Of a stretch of 64,000 nt of DNA, positions 9,030 through 17,946 are shown piece by piece; the first letter of the stretch is position 1, and each line of letters opens with the position of its first letter. Position numbers and translations under genes: made by a program. The notes beneath the pieces were generated by a model. That model was not told the origin of the DNA, searched no databases, and worked only from the letters and a program-made list of their open reading frames with translations. The stretch is from Anderseniella sp963698275 (GTDB taxonomy: Bacteria > Pseudomonadota > Alphaproteobacteria > Rhizobiales > Aestuariivirgaceae): NCBI GenBank assembly GCA_963698275.1, contig CAVOQE010000001.1, forward strand, positions 1,240,001 to 1,304,000, in the 5' to 3' direction.

Positions 9030-9413
9030 TACGCATCCCACTAACTTACTATTTCTATTGGCCAATTCTCTGATTCGCCTTAATCCACCCGTCGCATGGG
9101 GTTGGTAGCTAGTCAACACTTATCGTCTTCATTCTGACGTAATTTCCAAATGTGTGACATATTTGTGACACTATGTGCCGTTGTCGATGAAATCAGACCG
9201 CCATAACCAATTAGATCAGGGTGTTGGAGGGTTTTTGAACAAATATCCGATCCGCAAGCGGGAGTCCTGACCACCATTGAACCATAAAAGGCAGGGGATG
9301 CTGCAGCTTTCAACCCGGAATTGAGCTGAAGCCGACGGCAACATCACCTCTTGTATTCCCGGAAATTCTGCCGAATATGACGCCACTCGTGATTCTCAAC
9401 GAAGGATAACAAT
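9030..9413. other. 384-base intergenic region between divergent genes
   Basis: Lies between the 5' ends of the outer-membrane protein gene (minus) and a glutathione S-transferase gene (plus), so it must hold both promoters. It is richer in A+T than its surroundings. I see no open frame with family similarity, no clear operator and no repeat. Confidence 0.5.
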
Positions 9414-10076
9414 ATGATTGAAGTATGGGGAAGACGGTCTTCCATTAATGTGCAGAAGGTTCTGTGGGCGCTGGGTGAAACCGGCCAGCCTTTTGAACGC
9501 CATGCTGCAGGCGGCCAGTTCGGCGGTCTTGATGACAAGGCATTCCTTAAGATGAACCCGAACGGCCTGGTGCCCGTCATGAAGGACGGCACGGTGACCT
9601 TGTTTGAGTCAAATACCATGATGCGCTACCTGGCGCGCAAATACGGCAAGGACAATATCCGCCCGCGTGGCCAGAAGCCGTGGGCACTGGCTGACCAGTG
9701 GACAGACTGGACGGCAACCACGCTGAACGGACCGATGTTCACCATTCTTTTCGACACCGTGCGGGCAACGCCTGAGCAGAAGAATCCGGCAGCGGTAAAA
9801 GAGGCCGAGAAGAAGGCAGGTGACCTGTTCAAGATTGCCAATCGCGCCATTGGCCGCAAGCCATGGCTCACCGGTCGTCACTTCAACTATGCCGACATTG
9901 CGCTTGGTGTGTACTACTGGCGATATCTGGCATTTGATCTGAAGCACGCCAAAACGCCGAACCTGGATCGCTGGATGGAACAGATCAAGGAACGCAGTGC
10001 ATTCAAGGAATGGGGCCTGGTGCCGGTTGGCAACTCGCCTGAAGAATGGAATGCCAACGAGAAGAAACTGGGTTAA
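9414..10076 (+). CDS. Glutathione S-transferase family protein
   Basis: A 220-residue cytosolic GST. The thioredoxin-like N-terminal domain (1-80) contains WGRRSSINVQKV, with the Ser/Asn glutathione-site residues, then the cis-Pro loop GLVPVM and the ESNTMMRYLA motif. An all-helical C-terminal domain follows with the conserved ADIALG capping segment. It likely conjugates or reduces small electrophiles with glutathione; the substrate is unknown. The ATG follows GAAGGATAAC, a usable ribosome site. It is a single-gene unit with a strong terminator behind it. A second, different GST lies at 26754-27461. Confidence 0.9.
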   Translation: MIEVWGRRSSINVQKVLWALGETGQPFERHAAGGQFGGLDDKAFLKMNPNGLVPVMKDGTVTLFESNTMMRYLARKYGKDNIRPRGQKPWALADQWTDWTATTLNGPMFTILFDTVRATPEQKNPAAVKEAEKKAGDLFKIANRAIGRKPWLTGRHFNYADIALGVYYWRYLAFDLKHAKTPNLDRWMEQIKERSAFKEWGLVPVGNSPEEWNANEKKLG

Positions 10077-10101
10077 GCCAGCCTGTTTGCCATTGTTACA
10101 G

Positions 10102-10134
10102 CAGCCCGGATCATTGAGGTCCGGGCTGTTTTCT
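10102..10134 (+). terminator. Bidirectional Rho-independent terminator
   Basis: CAGCCCGGA at 10102-10110 pairs perfectly with TCCGGGCTG at 10120-10128 across a nine-base loop, followed by TTTTCTT. It separates the GST gene from the convergent ATPase gene. Confidence 0.9.
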
Positions 10135-11003
10135 TATGTAAGCGCCTTGCCCAGGCGCCCGGCAAGGTCCTGAACATACTGCCAGGCGACACGGCCTGAA
10201 CGACTGCCGCGGGTGGTCTGCCATTCAATGGCCTCTGCCCGCAGTTGCTCGTCTGCAATGGTCAACTTGAAGTGATCTACATAGCCGCGGATCATTTCAA
10301 GGTATTCATCCTGCGAACAGGAATGGAATCCGAGCCAGAGCCCGAACCGGTCGGACAGGGAGACTTTTTCCTGAACCGCTTCCGATGGGTTGATGGCGGT
10401 GGAGCGTTCATTTTCAATCATGTCGCGCGGCAGAAGATGGCGCCGGTTTGATGTTGCATACAACAATACATTGTCCGGGCGTCCTTCGATTCCCCCATCG
10501 AGTGCGGCTTTCAGCGATTTGTAGGATGTATCCTGATTGTCGAATGACAAATCGTCACAAAAAATGATGAAGCGATAGCCAGACTGGTCGCGCAACTGGC
10601 CCATCAGAACAGGCAGGCCCTCTATGTCCTCGCGGTGAATTTCTATGAGCTTCAGCGTGTGGTCATGCTGGGCGGTTATGGCAGCGTGTGATGCCTTGAC
10701 CAGTGAGCTTTTGCCCATGCCGCGCGCGCCCCAGAGCAGGGCATTGTTGGCAGGCAATCCCTTTGCAAAGCGTACCGTATTGTCGATCAGGATGTCGCGA
10801 ACCCGGTCAATTCCGTGTAAAAGTACCATTTCCACGCGGTTTACCCAAGGTACGGGCTGAAGTGCACTGGTGCCGGCGTGCCAGACAAATGCATCAGCGG
10901 CATCATAATCGGCGTCTTGAGATTGCGGTGGCGCGGAGCGCTCCAACGCGTTCGCGATGCGTTCGAGGCGGTTCAGGATTTCGTCCAGACGGTCATTTGA
11001 CAT
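10134..11003 (-). CDS. DUF815 family AAA+ ATPase
   Basis: About 289 residues from the ATG at 11003 (MSNDRLDEILNRLERI); an upstream ATG at 11141 would add a Pro-rich tail reaching toward the yajC promoter and is unlikely. The Walker A segment is LLWGARGMGKSSLVK, Walker B FIIFCDDLSFD, and an arginine-finger-like region is around LLYATSNRRHLLP. DUF815 proteins resemble the AAA+ clamp-loader/Orc group, and their cellular role is not settled. In many alphaproteobacteria this gene lies near yajC-secDF, as here, in the opposite direction. The stop overlaps the terminator tail at 10134. Confidence 0.88.
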   Translation of the reverse strand: MSNDRLDEILNRLERIANALERSAPPQSQDADYDAADAFVWHAGTSALQPVPWVNRVEMVLLHGIDRVRDILIDNTVRFAKGLPANNALLWGARGMGKSSLVKASHAAITAQHDHTLKLIEIHREDIEGLPVLMGQLRDQSGYRFIIFCDDLSFDNQDTSYKSLKAALDGGIEGRPDNVLLYATSNRRHLLPRDMIENERSTAINPSEAVQEKVSLSDRFGLWLGFHSCSQDEYLEMIRGYVDHFKLTIADEQLRAEAIEWQTTRGSRSGRVAWQYVQDLAGRLGKALT

Positions 11004-11166
11004 GAAGGTGTTCACAGGCTTTGGTGTTGGCGGAATTCTAGGTGAGTTGGCTTTAGGGCCTGATCCACCATGTTGCAAGGCCGGTGGGAAACAAGGCGTA
11101 CCTGTTGCATTGCGCTCACGCGGGGCTATATACCAATTCACGGATTCGGTTTCAGGAGATTAGACC

Positions 11167-11496
11167 ATGTTTATTTCACCCGCTTACGCACAGGCTGGCG
11201 GCGCACCGGGCGCTGATATTTTCTCGTTGCTTGCCCCGATCATCATGATCATGGCCATCTTCTGGTTTTTGATCCTGCGCCCGCAGCAAAAGCGGATGAA
11301 GGCACACCAGGAACTGGTCTCGAATGTCCGGCGTGGTGACACCATTGTGACCGCCGGGGGGATTGTCGGCAAGGTCACCAAAGTGGTTGATGATGGCGAA
11401 ATCGTTGTTGATACGGGCGAGGGCGGAAAGTTCCGCATGATCAAGAGCGCTATCACTGAAGTGCGGGTCAAGGGTGAGCCGGCAAAAGCCGATTAG
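11167..11496 (+). CDS. yajC: Preprotein translocase subunit YajC
   Basis: A 109-residue inner-membrane protein with one membrane segment (about 20-40, APIIMIMAIFWFLILRP) and the family signature RPQQKRMKAHQ just after it, then a small cytoplasmic domain. It is an accessory part of the SecDF-YajC complex. CAGGAGATTAGACC gives a good ribosome site. secD and secF follow, so this is the standard yajC-secD-secF operon. Confidence 0.96.
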   Translation: MFISPAYAQAGGAPGADIFSLLAPIIMIMAIFWFLILRPQQKRMKAHQELVSNVRRGDTIVTAGGIVGKVTKVVDDGEIVVDTGEGGKFRMIKSAITEVRVKGEPAKAD

Positions 11497-11595
11497 GTAA
11501 CTATCGGTCTTGTTTATCAACGGTGAACCGACAACTTTCGGCCGGTGATTGCGAAACAATAACATACCTCCATTTCGGGGACTGATCAGACTGCC

Positions 11596-13203
11596 ATGTT
11601 GCATTTTTCCAAGCTGAAGGCTTTCGTTATTGTCGGTGTTGTGCTGCTGGCCGGTCTGATGGCCATGCCGAATTTGTTGAGCGAACAGTCGCGTGAAGCA
11701 TTGCCGAATTTCGTGCCAAGCCAGGCTCTGACCCTGGGGCTCGACCTGCAGGGCGGCAGTCACATCCTGCTGGAAGTCGACGTGCCATCATTGAAGGATA
11801 CTCTCGAGAAACAACTGGTCGGGGATATCCGCCTGCGTCTGCGGGACGCGAAAATCCGTTACGTCAATCTGAAACGCACCGGAAACGGCGCAACAGTCAC
11901 CATTCCTGAAGCCGCCAGGGCTGACGAGGCCTTCACCATATTGCAGGGACTGTCACAGCCGCTGGACACCGGACTGTTCGGCCAGGGTGTGCAGGTTCAG
12001 GAGTTTGACGTTGTGCGCAATGGTCAGGCCATTACCCTGACCTTTTCTGACGGCGGGCTGCAGACCCGGATCACCCGCGCGGTGCAGCAATCCATCGAGG
12101 TTCTCGGGGTCCGCATCAACGAACTGGGGACAACAGAACCTACCATCCAGCAGCAGGGTACGGACCGGATTCTGGTCCAGGTACCCGGTCTGCAGGACCC
12201 GGCCCGCCTCAAGGCACTGCTGGGCCAAACCGCCTTGCTTCAGTTCAGACTGCTGTGCGATAACCAGCCGCAAGGCGCAGGCGGCACCGTTCCATTGGGC
12301 TGTGAAGAGTTGGCGGACAAAGAAAACCCGGGGCAAATGTACTGGGTGCAGACATCGCGGTCGGCGACAGTTGACGGGGAAGACCTCAATGACGCCCAGA
12401 CCGGATTTGACCAGCGCACCAATGAACCGATCGTCAACTTCCGTTTCAACACCGGTGGCGCCCAGCGCTTCTGTCGCCTGACCCAGAACAATGTCGGACG
12501 CCCGTTCGCAATCGTTCTGGACGATGAAGTTATTTCAGCACCCCGCATCAATGAACAGATTTGCGGCGGGTCCGGTCAGATTTCCGGTGATTTCTCGACG
12601 CAGGAAGCCAACGATCTTGCTATCGTTCTGCGCTCCGGCGCGCTACCGGCCAAACTGACGATTGTGGAAGAACGCACGGTTGGTCCGAGCCTTGGGTCTG
12701 ACTCGGTGCGGGCCGGTTTCATCGCGTCCATCATCGGCCTGGTAGGCGTGTTGATCTTCATGGTCGTATCCTACGGACTGTTCGGCATGTTTGCCGTGCT
12801 GGCGCTGCTGGCAAACCTGATGTTGATTCTGGGAACCCTGTCGTTCCTGGGCGCGACCCTGACACTGCCCGGCATTGCCGGTATCGTTCTCACCATGGGC
12901 ATGGCGGTGGATTCCAACGTGCTGGTGTTTGAACGAATACGGGAGGAGGTGGCCAATGGCCGGTCCCCTCTGAATGCCATTGAAACCGGCTTCCGGATGG
13001 CGCTGGCCACAATTCTGGATGCCAATATCACCACATTGATTGCTGCGGTTATTCTGTTTGGCATGGGGTCGGGTCCGGTCAGGGGTTTCGCCGTGACGCT
13101 GGGGATCGGTATCGTGGCAACCGTGTTCACGGCCTATACCGTCACACAGCTCATCATTTCCGGATGGATCAGGCTGAGAAGACCCAAGGTGGTACCGCTA
13201 TGA
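11596..13203 (+). CDS. secD: Protein translocase subunit SecD
   Basis: A 535-residue RND-related membrane protein. One N-terminal membrane segment (about 10-28) is followed by a large periplasmic part with the family motif LGLDLQGGSHILLEVD and then five membrane segments (about 370-525). The GMAVDSNVLVFERIREE motif of the proton path is intact. With SecF it uses the proton gradient to pull secreted proteins out of the Sec channel. It begins 99 bases after yajC and ends 31 bases before secF. Confidence 0.97.
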   Translation: MLHFSKLKAFVIVGVVLLAGLMAMPNLLSEQSREALPNFVPSQALTLGLDLQGGSHILLEVDVPSLKDTLEKQLVGDIRLRLRDAKIRYVNLKRTGNGATVTIPEAARADEAFTILQGLSQPLDTGLFGQGVQVQEFDVVRNGQAITLTFSDGGLQTRITRAVQQSIEVLGVRINELGTTEPTIQQQGTDRILVQVPGLQDPARLKALLGQTALLQFRLLCDNQPQGAGGTVPLGCEELADKENPGQMYWVQTSRSATVDGEDLNDAQTGFDQRTNEPIVNFRFNTGGAQRFCRLTQNNVGRPFAIVLDDEVISAPRINEQICGGSGQISGDFSTQEANDLAIVLRSGALPAKLTIVEERTVGPSLGSDSVRAGFIASIIGLVGVLIFMVVSYGLFGMFAVLALLANLMLILGTLSFLGATLTLPGIAGIVLTMGMAVDSNVLVFERIREEVANGRSPLNAIETGFRMALATILDANITTLIAAVILFGMGSGPVRGFAVTLGIGIVATVFTAYTVTQLIISGWIRLRRPKVVPL

Positions 13204-13234
13204 CCGGCCGCAAGATCGTCAGGAGACTGAGACC

Positions 13235-14188
13235 ATGAAGCCGCTTCGCTTCGTTCCGGACAATACCAAGATAGCCTTCATGAAGTTTGCCCGGCCGGGC
13301 TTTTATGCCTCGGTCGCCGCTGTCTTATTGTCGGTCGGGTTGTTTTTTGCAATCGGTCTGAATTACGGCATCGACTTCAAGGGCGGTACGCTGATTGAAA
13401 TCAGAACCGAGCAGCCTGCCGACCTGAACGAGTTGCGCACCACCATCGGCGGACTTGGCCTTGGCGGTTCGGAGCTGCAGGAATTCGGCGATCCGCGTGA
13501 TGTGCTGATCCGCATCGAGACCCAGGCTGGTGGTGAAGAAGCTCAGCAAAAGGCGATTGCCACGGTTAAGGAAGCGCTCGGGGCTAATGTGGATTACAGG
13601 CGCGTTGAAGTGGTCGGGCCAAAGGTGTCGGGTGAGTTGGCACGTGACGGTATTCTGGCCATCCTGCTGGCGTTCGCTGCCATCATGATCTACATCTGGT
13701 TGCGATTTGAATGGCAGTTCGCCATCGGTACGGTGGCAACACTGGTGCACGATGTGGCGCTGACAATCGGGCTGTTCGCAATCCTGCAATTGCAGTTTGA
13801 CCTGACCATCATAGCGGCGCTTTTGACCATCGTCGGCTACTCGCTCAATGATACGGTGGTGGTGTTTGACCGTTTTCGCGAAAACCTGCGCAAATACAAG
13901 AAGATGAACTTTGACGAGATGGTCGACATGTCTCTCAACCAAACGCTGCCGCGTACCCTCATGACATCGATCTCCACGCTCGTTGCCCTGATAGCTCTTT
14001 ACGTGTTCGGCGGCGAAGTGTTGCGCGGGTTTACGTTCGCCATGATATGGGGTGTTGTTATCGGCACCTATTCATCGATCTTCATCGGCTCGCCATTGTT
14101 GTCCTTGCTGGGAGCCTATGTGGATCGTGCACCGACACCTGGACCCGGTGACAATGCGCAGGCAGATGCAGAGATTGTGCAGCCCTGA
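13235..14188 (+). CDS. secF: Protein translocase subunit SecF
   Basis: A 317-residue partner of SecD with six membrane segments. The motifs GIDFKGGTLIEI near the N-terminus and VGYSLNDTVVVFDRFREN in membrane segment 4-5 are characteristic. The start is preceded by AGGAGACTGAGACC. The TGA stop shares a base with the next ATG (TGATG), so the downstream Mth938-domain gene is probably co-translated with the secretion genes. Confidence 0.97.
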   Translation: MKPLRFVPDNTKIAFMKFARPGFYASVAAVLLSVGLFFAIGLNYGIDFKGGTLIEIRTEQPADLNELRTTIGGLGLGGSELQEFGDPRDVLIRIETQAGGEEAQQKAIATVKEALGANVDYRRVEVVGPKVSGELARDGILAILLAFAAIMIYIWLRFEWQFAIGTVATLVHDVALTIGLFAILQLQFDLTIIAALLTIVGYSLNDTVVVFDRFRENLRKYKKMNFDEMVDMSLNQTLPRTLMTSISTLVALIALYVFGGEVLRGFTFAMIWGVVIGTYSSIFIGSPLLSLLGAYVDRAPTPGPGDNAQADAEIVQP

Positions 14189-14580
14189 TGAGTGACGCGC
14201 CGTTCTTGCCGGAACGCGTAGCGATTGACGCCTATGGCAATGGCGGCTTCAGGTTTCGAGACATGTCTCACAAGGGGTCATTGCTGTGCCTGCCGGGCGG
14301 GGTGTTCGGATGGCCGCCGGCAAAGCCGGAGGATCTGCAGCTTCTGGACTTTGCGCAGGTTTTGGGAACACCGGACGGCATTGGCTTTGTGCTGCTTGGC
14401 ACCGGCGACAACCAGGTTTTCCCATCCGGAGAAATACGCCGGGCGTTCGTGGAAGCGGGTATCGGGCTTGAGCCAATGGCAACCGGGGCGGCAGTGCGAA
14501 CCTACAATGTGTTGTTGCAGGAAGGCCGCGATGTGGCATGTGCGCTGATTGCGGTTGATCATCATCGGAGCGGGTCATGA
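14188..14580 (+). CDS. Mth938-domain protein (NDUFAF3/DUF498 homologue)
   Basis: A 130-residue small soluble protein of the Mth938-like family, recognised from the opening pattern IDAYGNGGFRF, the central LLGTGDNQVFP and the end segment VRTYNVLLQEGRDVACALIAV. The human relative NDUFAF3 is a complex I assembly factor; the bacterial role is not established. It overlaps secF upstream by one base and the next gene downstream by four (ATGA). That next gene is related to another complex I assembly factor, NDUFAF6, so the pair may act together. Confidence 0.88.
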   Translation: MSDAPFLPERVAIDAYGNGGFRFRDMSHKGSLLCLPGGVFGWPPAKPEDLQLLDFAQVLGTPDGIGFVLLGTGDNQVFPSGEIRRAFVEAGIGLEPMATGAAVRTYNVLLQEGRDVACALIAVDHHRSGS

Positions 14581-15434
14581 GTGCATTTCCGGCAGAGTTG
14601 ATGGAGCAGTTGCTCGAAGACCTGCGCCAGACCGACCGTGACCGGTATCTGTGCCTGTTGCTGATGCCGGAACATCTACGGGGGGTTCTGGCCGGGCTGT
14701 TCGCGTTCAATTCGGAACTTGCCCAGATACGCGAAAGAGTGACAGACCCGGCTGCCGGTGAGGTGAGGCTTGCCTGGTGGAACCAGGTCATTGATGCGAT
14801 CTATGTCGGACAGACCGTCGATTCACCGCTGGCACAGGCACTGGCTCGCGCAATTGAGGCGGGTGACCTGCCTCGGCATTCGTTCCAGGCCATGCTGGAG
14901 GCCCGCCGGTTCGACCTGTTTGATGATCCGATGCCGGACCTCAACACACTTGAAGGCTACCTGGGAGAAACGTCTTCCGCCGTGCTGCAGATGAGTGCCC
15001 TGATCATGGCCGGAGATGACGGTCTTGAATGCGCTGAAGTGTCCGGCCTTGCCGGTGTTGCCATGGGGCTGACCGGACTGATGCGGTCGTTGCCGATACA
15101 CCGGGCCCGCGGACAATGCATGTTACCGGCTGACATGCTCGCAAAGCATGATCTGACCCAGGCGCACGTGCTGTCGGGCAGGGGCGGTGCCGGGCTTGAG
15201 CTGGTGTTGCTGCAATTGTGCCGGCATGCCAACAAGCGGCTCGAAGAGGCCCGCGAAAAGTGGCATCTGGTCCCGGATGCGGCCGTCAAGGCCTATCTGC
15301 CTGTTGCCCTGGTGCCCGGTTATCTGAAGAAGCTGGAACGCGCGCGTGCGTCCCTGATGACCAAGGTGATCACCTCGCCGCAATGGATGCGGCAATTGCG
15401 GCTGCTGAACGCGGTGCGCAGCGAAGCGATCTGA
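14577..15434 (+). CDS. Squalene/phytoene synthase family protein (NDUFAF6-like)
   Basis: A 285-residue all-helical protein of the trans-isoprenyl synthase fold. The Asp-rich catalytic motifs of true phytoene or squalene synthases (DxxxD) are not evident: the region reads DRYLCLLLMPEHLRG, which is typical of the NDUFAF6/C8orf38 branch rather than of carotenoid enzymes. There are no carotenoid or hopanoid genes nearby. It starts inside the end of the Mth938-domain gene with an ATGA overlap, so the two are probably translated together. A role in assembling respiratory complex I is inferred from the mitochondrial relatives only. Confidence 0.82.
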   Translation: MSAFPAELMEQLLEDLRQTDRDRYLCLLLMPEHLRGVLAGLFAFNSELAQIRERVTDPAAGEVRLAWWNQVIDAIYVGQTVDSPLAQALARAIEAGDLPRHSFQAMLEARRFDLFDDPMPDLNTLEGYLGETSSAVLQMSALIMAGDDGLECAEVSGLAGVAMGLTGLMRSLPIHRARGQCMLPADMLAKHDLTQAHVLSGRGGAGLELVLLQLCRHANKRLEEAREKWHLVPDAAVKAYLPVALVPGYLKKLERARASLMTKVITSPQWMRQLRLLNAVRSEAI

Positions 15435-15440
15435 ATTTAT

Positions 15441-16865
15441 CTATTCCGCTGCCGCACGTCCGGCGTGTGCCGAAAGCCAATCAGTGAAATCAATCTTGGC
15501 ACGGCCTGTATAAGCCAGTTGCCGGGCTGGTTTCTTGGCCTTGCCGCGGGGCCGCTTGCCGTTTTCATCGCGCGGCACCTCAACCTCGGGAAACAGGCCG
15601 AAATTGACATTCATGGGCTGGAACGACCGCGCCTTGCTGGTCATGTCACCAGTGTCGTCGCTGAGGTGCCCTCCCGAAATATGCGAGATCAATGATCCAT
15701 GCGCTGTGGTGGGCGGAGGGGCTGGCAATGCATGTCCAGCCAGTTCTGCCGCTGCCATGCGACCCGCCATGAGACCCATGGCGGCGCTTTCCACATAGCC
15801 TTCCACGCCGGTGATCTGGCCGGCGAACCGCAGGCCCGGTCGGCTCTTGAGCTGCAATGATGCGTCAAGCAGTTTCGGCGAATTGATGAAGGTGTTGCGG
15901 TGCAGGCCGCCGAGCCTGGCAAACTCTGCCGTTTCGAGGCCGGGTATGGCCCTGAATATCCGCACCTGTTCGCCATGCTTCAGCTTGGTCTGGAATCCGA
16001 CCATGTTGTAGAGCGTGCCCAGTGCGTTGTCCTGGCGCAGTTGCACGACCGCATAGGGTTTTTCATCCGGCTTGTGCCGGTTGGTCAGGCCCATCGGTTT
16101 CATCGGGCCGTGGCGCAAGGTTTCCGGCCCGCGTTCAGCCATCACCTCGATCGGCAGGCAGCCATCGAAGTAGGGCGTGTTTTCCTCCCACTGCTTGAAG
16201 TCGGCCTTGTCACCGTCAATCAATGCCGTGATGAAGGTTTCATACTGCTGCCGGTCCATGGGACAGTTGATGTAATCAGCACCGGTGCCGCCGGGCCCCG
16301 CCTTGTCATAGCGTGACTGAAACCATGCCTGATCAAAATCTATGGTGTCGCGATGGATGATGGGGGCGATGGCATCGAAGAATGCCAGGCCGTCGTCGCC
16401 GGTGGTTTTGCGAATGTCATCTGCCAGTGCCTGCGAGGTGAGGGGGCCGGTTGCGACAATGGCCTGCTCCCAGTCTGCCGGAGGCAGGCCGGCTACTTCC
16501 TCGCGCTCAATTGTTATGTTGGGGTGGGCTTCAAGGGTTGCGGTCACGTCGGCTGAAAAGGCGTCGCGGTCTACAGCCAGGGCACCGCCTGCCGGCAGTT
16601 TGTGGCGGTCGCCCATCGCCATGATCAGCGAGCCCGCCTGGCGCATTTCCCAGTGCAACAGGCCAACCGCATTGTGTTCGTCATCGTCTGAGCGAAATGA
16701 GTTGGAACACACCAGTTCCGCCAGTCCGTCGGTCTGGTGCGCATCGGTTCCGCGCACAGGGCGCATTTCGTGAAGGATAGCCTGCGCGCCGGACTGCGCT
16801 GCCTGCCAGGCGGCTTCCGAACCGGCCATGCCGCCGCCGATAATATGGATTGTGTTGTGTGTCAT
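15441..16865 (-). CDS. trmFO: tRNA (uracil-54-C5)-methyltransferase TrmFO
   Basis: A 474-residue flavoprotein of the GidA-like group. The FAD-binding dinucleotide motif IIGGGMAGSEAAWQA opens the protein, and the segments HEMRPVRGTDAHQT and ELVCSNSFRSDD are diagnostic of TrmFO. It makes ribothymidine at position 54 of tRNA using methylene-tetrahydrofolate and FADH2, a route found in Gram-positives and some alphaproteobacteria instead of the SAM-dependent TrmA. It is convergent with the phytoene-synthase-like gene, with only six bases between stops. Confidence 0.97.
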   Translation of the reverse strand: MTHNTIHIIGGGMAGSEAAWQAAQSGAQAILHEMRPVRGTDAHQTDGLAELVCSNSFRSDDDEHNAVGLLHWEMRQAGSLIMAMGDRHKLPAGGALAVDRDAFSADVTATLEAHPNITIEREEVAGLPPADWEQAIVATGPLTSQALADDIRKTTGDDGLAFFDAIAPIIHRDTIDFDQAWFQSRYDKAGPGGTGADYINCPMDRQQYETFITALIDGDKADFKQWEENTPYFDGCLPIEVMAERGPETLRHGPMKPMGLTNRHKPDEKPYAVVQLRQDNALGTLYNMVGFQTKLKHGEQVRIFRAIPGLETAEFARLGGLHRNTFINSPKLLDASLQLKSRPGLRFAGQITGVEGYVESAAMGLMAGRMAAAELAGHALPAPPPTTAHGSLISHISGGHLSDDTGDMTSKARSFQPMNVNFGLFPEVEVPRDENGKRPRGKAKKPARQLAYTGRAKIDFTDWLSAHAGRAAAE

Positions 16866-16916
16866 TAGATGACTGATTAGAGCCTATTGCACCGGTCGGC
16901 AAGACATGGACAGTGT

Positions 16917-17912
16917 CTACCGGTTCACCCAGTCGGCAATCTCGGTTGCCACAAGCTGATTGGCCAGGTAGCCGTAGAGCTTGTGCGGGTTGCTGGTGTT
17001 GTAATGCACCCAGCAATTGTAAATGCGCTTGTCGGTGATCTGATCCACGTAACCATATTCCAGCATCTCGGCAAAATCGTCGGCCATGGTCGGGTCATGG
17101 GCGATGAAATCGTCATAGGCGGCAATGTTGACCCAGTCCTTGACGATGGCTTTTGGAAACCGCCCGCCTGCGTGTTCACGGGCATCATACAGGTTGGCCC
17201 GCACACCTGCTTCACCCAGCGGACAGCCAAGCGTGAGCCACTTGGAGACATTGGGGTTCTTGCGTTGCAGATTTTCGTATTCGCTCATTTGCGAAAACTT
17301 CCACAACACGTCATAGGCCACCACACATCCCATGGAATGGCTGACCAGGCAGATTTCATCGCGGGCATTTATGGCCCTGCGCAACGGGTTCTGCAGGCGT
17401 TCGCGCACATCTGAGCCGGTTTTCCGGCTCATCAGATAGGCCCCCATGTCGGCTGAACTGCGTTGCAGAATGATCTCGTTGGCGTGACTGCGGGTCAGGA
17501 CTGACAACAAGGTGCTGAAGGTCCGTGCTGCATTGTCCAGATAACGCAGATCCTTGTACTGGCTGACAACCTGATTGTAGGCGGCTTCATCAAAAGTGCC
17601 GATGTCCAGCATCTGCCTGAGGCTTTTGGCATACGGGTCATGGGGCATGCAGGGTTCATATTGATATGCCTTATTGTTCCGGGCTGTCAGCCTGGCCGCA
17701 ATATTGGGATCATGGGTTGCCATGATGGCATTGTTGATGTCGCCATAATAGGCGAACGAACATTTGACCGTGCCTGAGCGGATGGCCTCGGCAGCATCAG
17801 GCGATACCTGGTGCAGGCCATGCATCAAGGCTTCGTTGATAAGTTTTTTCTTACGGGACGCCGACGGTTTGATAGACCGGCCATGAACGAAGATGATGTG
17901 TTTGCGTGGCAT
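16917..17912 (-). CDS. Putative alpha/beta hydrolase
   Basis: A 331-residue protein starting with KHIIFVHGRSIKP, a strand-turn with the HG oxyanion motif of alpha/beta hydrolases. The nucleophile elbow is LVSHSMGCVVAYDVLW (S-H-S-M-G), and a late His around VHYNT may complete the triad. No signal peptide or membrane segment is seen. Specificity is unknown; lipase/esterase or serine hydrolase are both possible. It follows the LysR regulator gene on the same strand after 34 bases, so that regulator may control it. Confidence 0.65.
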   Translation of the reverse strand: MPRKHIIFVHGRSIKPSASRKKKLINEALMHGLHQVSPDAAEAIRSGTVKCSFAYYGDINNAIMATHDPNIAARLTARNNKAYQYEPCMPHDPYAKSLRQMLDIGTFDEAAYNQVVSQYKDLRYLDNAARTFSTLLSVLTRSHANEIILQRSSADMGAYLMSRKTGSDVRERLQNPLRRAINARDEICLVSHSMGCVVAYDVLWKFSQMSEYENLQRKNPNVSKWLTLGCPLGEAGVRANLYDAREHAGGRFPKAIVKDWVNIAAYDDFIAHDPTMADDFAEMLEYGYVDQITDKRIYNCWVHYNTSNPHKLYGYLANQLVATEIADWVNR

Positions 17913-17946
17913 TGAGACGTTACCGGGTTAAACGAGATTGCAATAA

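Noticed and set aside
14577..15434. Carotenoid or hopanoid biosynthesis gene
   Set aside because: Asp-rich catalytic motifs are not evident and no isoprenoid genes are adjacent; the NDUFAF6-like branch fits better.
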